Assembly: GCA_015494165.1 (NCBI GenBank)
Contig: WGBS01000145.1
Coordinates: 1 to 5,677 of the forward strand
Direction of reading: 5' to 3'
Length of the DNA: 5,677 bases
Source: Gammaproteobacteria bacterium
Lineage (GTDB): Bacteria; Pseudomonadota; Gammaproteobacteria; S144-34
Part shown: positions 5,249 through 5,677 of the stretch, one piece after another
How positions within the stretch are numbered: position 1 is the stretch's first letter
Layout: every line of letters begins with the position of its first letter
Translations under genes and position numbers: made by a program
Notes under the pieces: model-generated
What the model saw: only the letters and a program-made list of their open reading frames with translations
The model's database searches: none
Told to the model about the DNA's origin: nothing

Positions 5249-5327
5249 CAGGCTTCGGCCATCAGGGATCAGCGGGAACCACGCGGCTTTCGCCGGCTGA
5301 AGTCTGATTGCTGATACCCGAAGCCTG
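5249..5327. repeat. 79-nt imperfect inverted repeat in the tRNA-Gly/tRNA-Thr spacer
   Basis: CAGGCTTCGG (5249-5258) pairs perfectly with CCGAAGCCTG (5318-5327). Inside it ATCAG (5261-5265) pairs with CTGAT (5311-5315) and a second ATCAG (5268-5272) with CTGAT (5304-5308), separated by 2x2 mismatches. Near the apex CGGC-TTTC-GCCG (5284-5295) forms a small stem. The whole spacer is therefore one long hairpin in the precursor RNA, a possible RNase III or processing substrate. The lack of a T run argues against a terminator. Confidence 0.7.
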
Positions 5328-5341
5328 GCACCTGGACAACG

Positions 5342-5417
<76 letters not shown>

Positions 5418-5424
5418 TCTTTTC

Positions 5425-5507
5425 CGCCGGGCCGGGCCCGGCGCGTGCCGCGGGCGGCGGCCAAGGTCTAGGTTCGGAGCGAGTCGCGGGCTCCCCGGCG
5501 GGGCCCG
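5425..5507 (+). promoter_or_regulatory. Two GC hairpins in the tuf leader
   Basis: The first stem is perfect over 8 bp: CGCCGGGC (5425-5432), loop CGG, GCCCGGCG (5436-5443). The second, at 5487-5507, pairs CGGGC-CCC with GGG-GCCCG around a bulged T5492 and a short loop. Neither has a T run, so they are more likely processing, stability or attenuation structures than terminators. No separate tuf promoter is evident in this spacer. Confidence 0.45.
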
Positions 5508-5528
5508 CCCCCAGAGGAGAGCAGCACC

Positions 5529-5677
5529 ATGTCCAAGGAGAAGTTCGAGCGCAAGAAGCCGCACGTGAACGTGGGCACGATTGGTCATGTGGACCATGGG
5601 AAGACGACGCTGACGGCGGCGTTGACGAAGGTGTCTGCGGAGAAGTTTCAGGGGGCGGAGTTCAAGGCGTACGATCA
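5529..5677 (+). CDS. tuf: Elongation factor Tu, 5' end only
   Basis: EF-Tu delivers aminoacyl-tRNA to the ribosome and hydrolyses GTP. Only the first 49 codons and two bases lie in the window; the gene continues beyond the right edge. The protein begins MSKEKFERKKPHVNVGTIG and contains the G1/P-loop GHVDHGKT at residues 19-26, which with the tRNA context makes the assignment secure. The start is ATG 5529, preceded by AGAGGAGA (5513-5520) eight bases upstream. It is the distal gene of the tRNA operon, so tRNA and EF-Tu supply would be co-expressed as in the E. coli tufB operon. The first 17 codons mostly end in C or G; from codon 18 on, T-ending codons and GGG appear (ATT, GGT, CAT, CAT, GGG, TCT, TTT). 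Whether this is the tufA-like or tufB-like copy is known only from the tRNA context. Confidence 0.98.
   Translation, partial: MSKEKFERKKPHVNVGTIGHVDHGKTTLTAALTKVSAEKFQGAEFKAYD

Overview
The window looks like chromosomal DNA from a very GC-rich proteobacterium, most likely a gammaproteobacterium. Coding sequence has strongly G/C-ending third positions. The tRNAs encode their own CCA ends. The right edge carries tRNA-Tyr, tRNA-Gly and tRNA-Thr followed by an EF-Tu gene, which is the arrangement of the E. coli thrU-tyrU-glyT-thrT-tufB operon without its first tRNA. No species is claimed.

Region 1 (1-265) is non-coding sequence with a hairpin and short imperfect repeats. Region 2 (266-2576) is a tight three-gene unit on the + strand: a 101-aa PqqD-like protein, a 312-aa HprK-related P-loop kinase and a 357-aa nucleotidyltransferase-family protein. 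Each junction is a 4-base GTGA overlap of stop and start. I recognise the set as the HPr-rel-A cassette, a conserved gene group whose biological role is, as far as I know, not established. A PqqD-type peptide-binding domain with an HPr-kinase-like enzyme and a nucleotidyltransferase resembles the tailoring genes of phosphorylated and glycosylated lasso peptides. A peptide or protein substrate is therefore a reasonable but unproved idea.

Region 3 (2577-3801) holds one gene for a Uma2/DUF820-family protein (PD-(D/E)XK fold) between two repeat-rich spacers. Two near-copies of a REP-like element of about 135 bp lie on either side of it in the same orientation, and a third partial copy lies between them. 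Region 4 (3802-4812) is galE on the - strand, for UDP-glucose 4-epimerase.

Region 5 (4860-5677) starts with divergent promoters, one for galE and one for the tRNA-tuf transcript. Tyr, Gly and Thr tRNA genes follow, then the first 49 codons of tuf. The Gly-Thr spacer contains a 79-nt imperfect inverted repeat and the tuf leader contains two strong GC hairpins.

Apart from the cassette itself, the genes show no obvious functional link. The most notable items are the HPr-rel-A trio, the shared repeat vocabulary of the spacers, and an abrupt change in codon choice near codon 18 of tuf.
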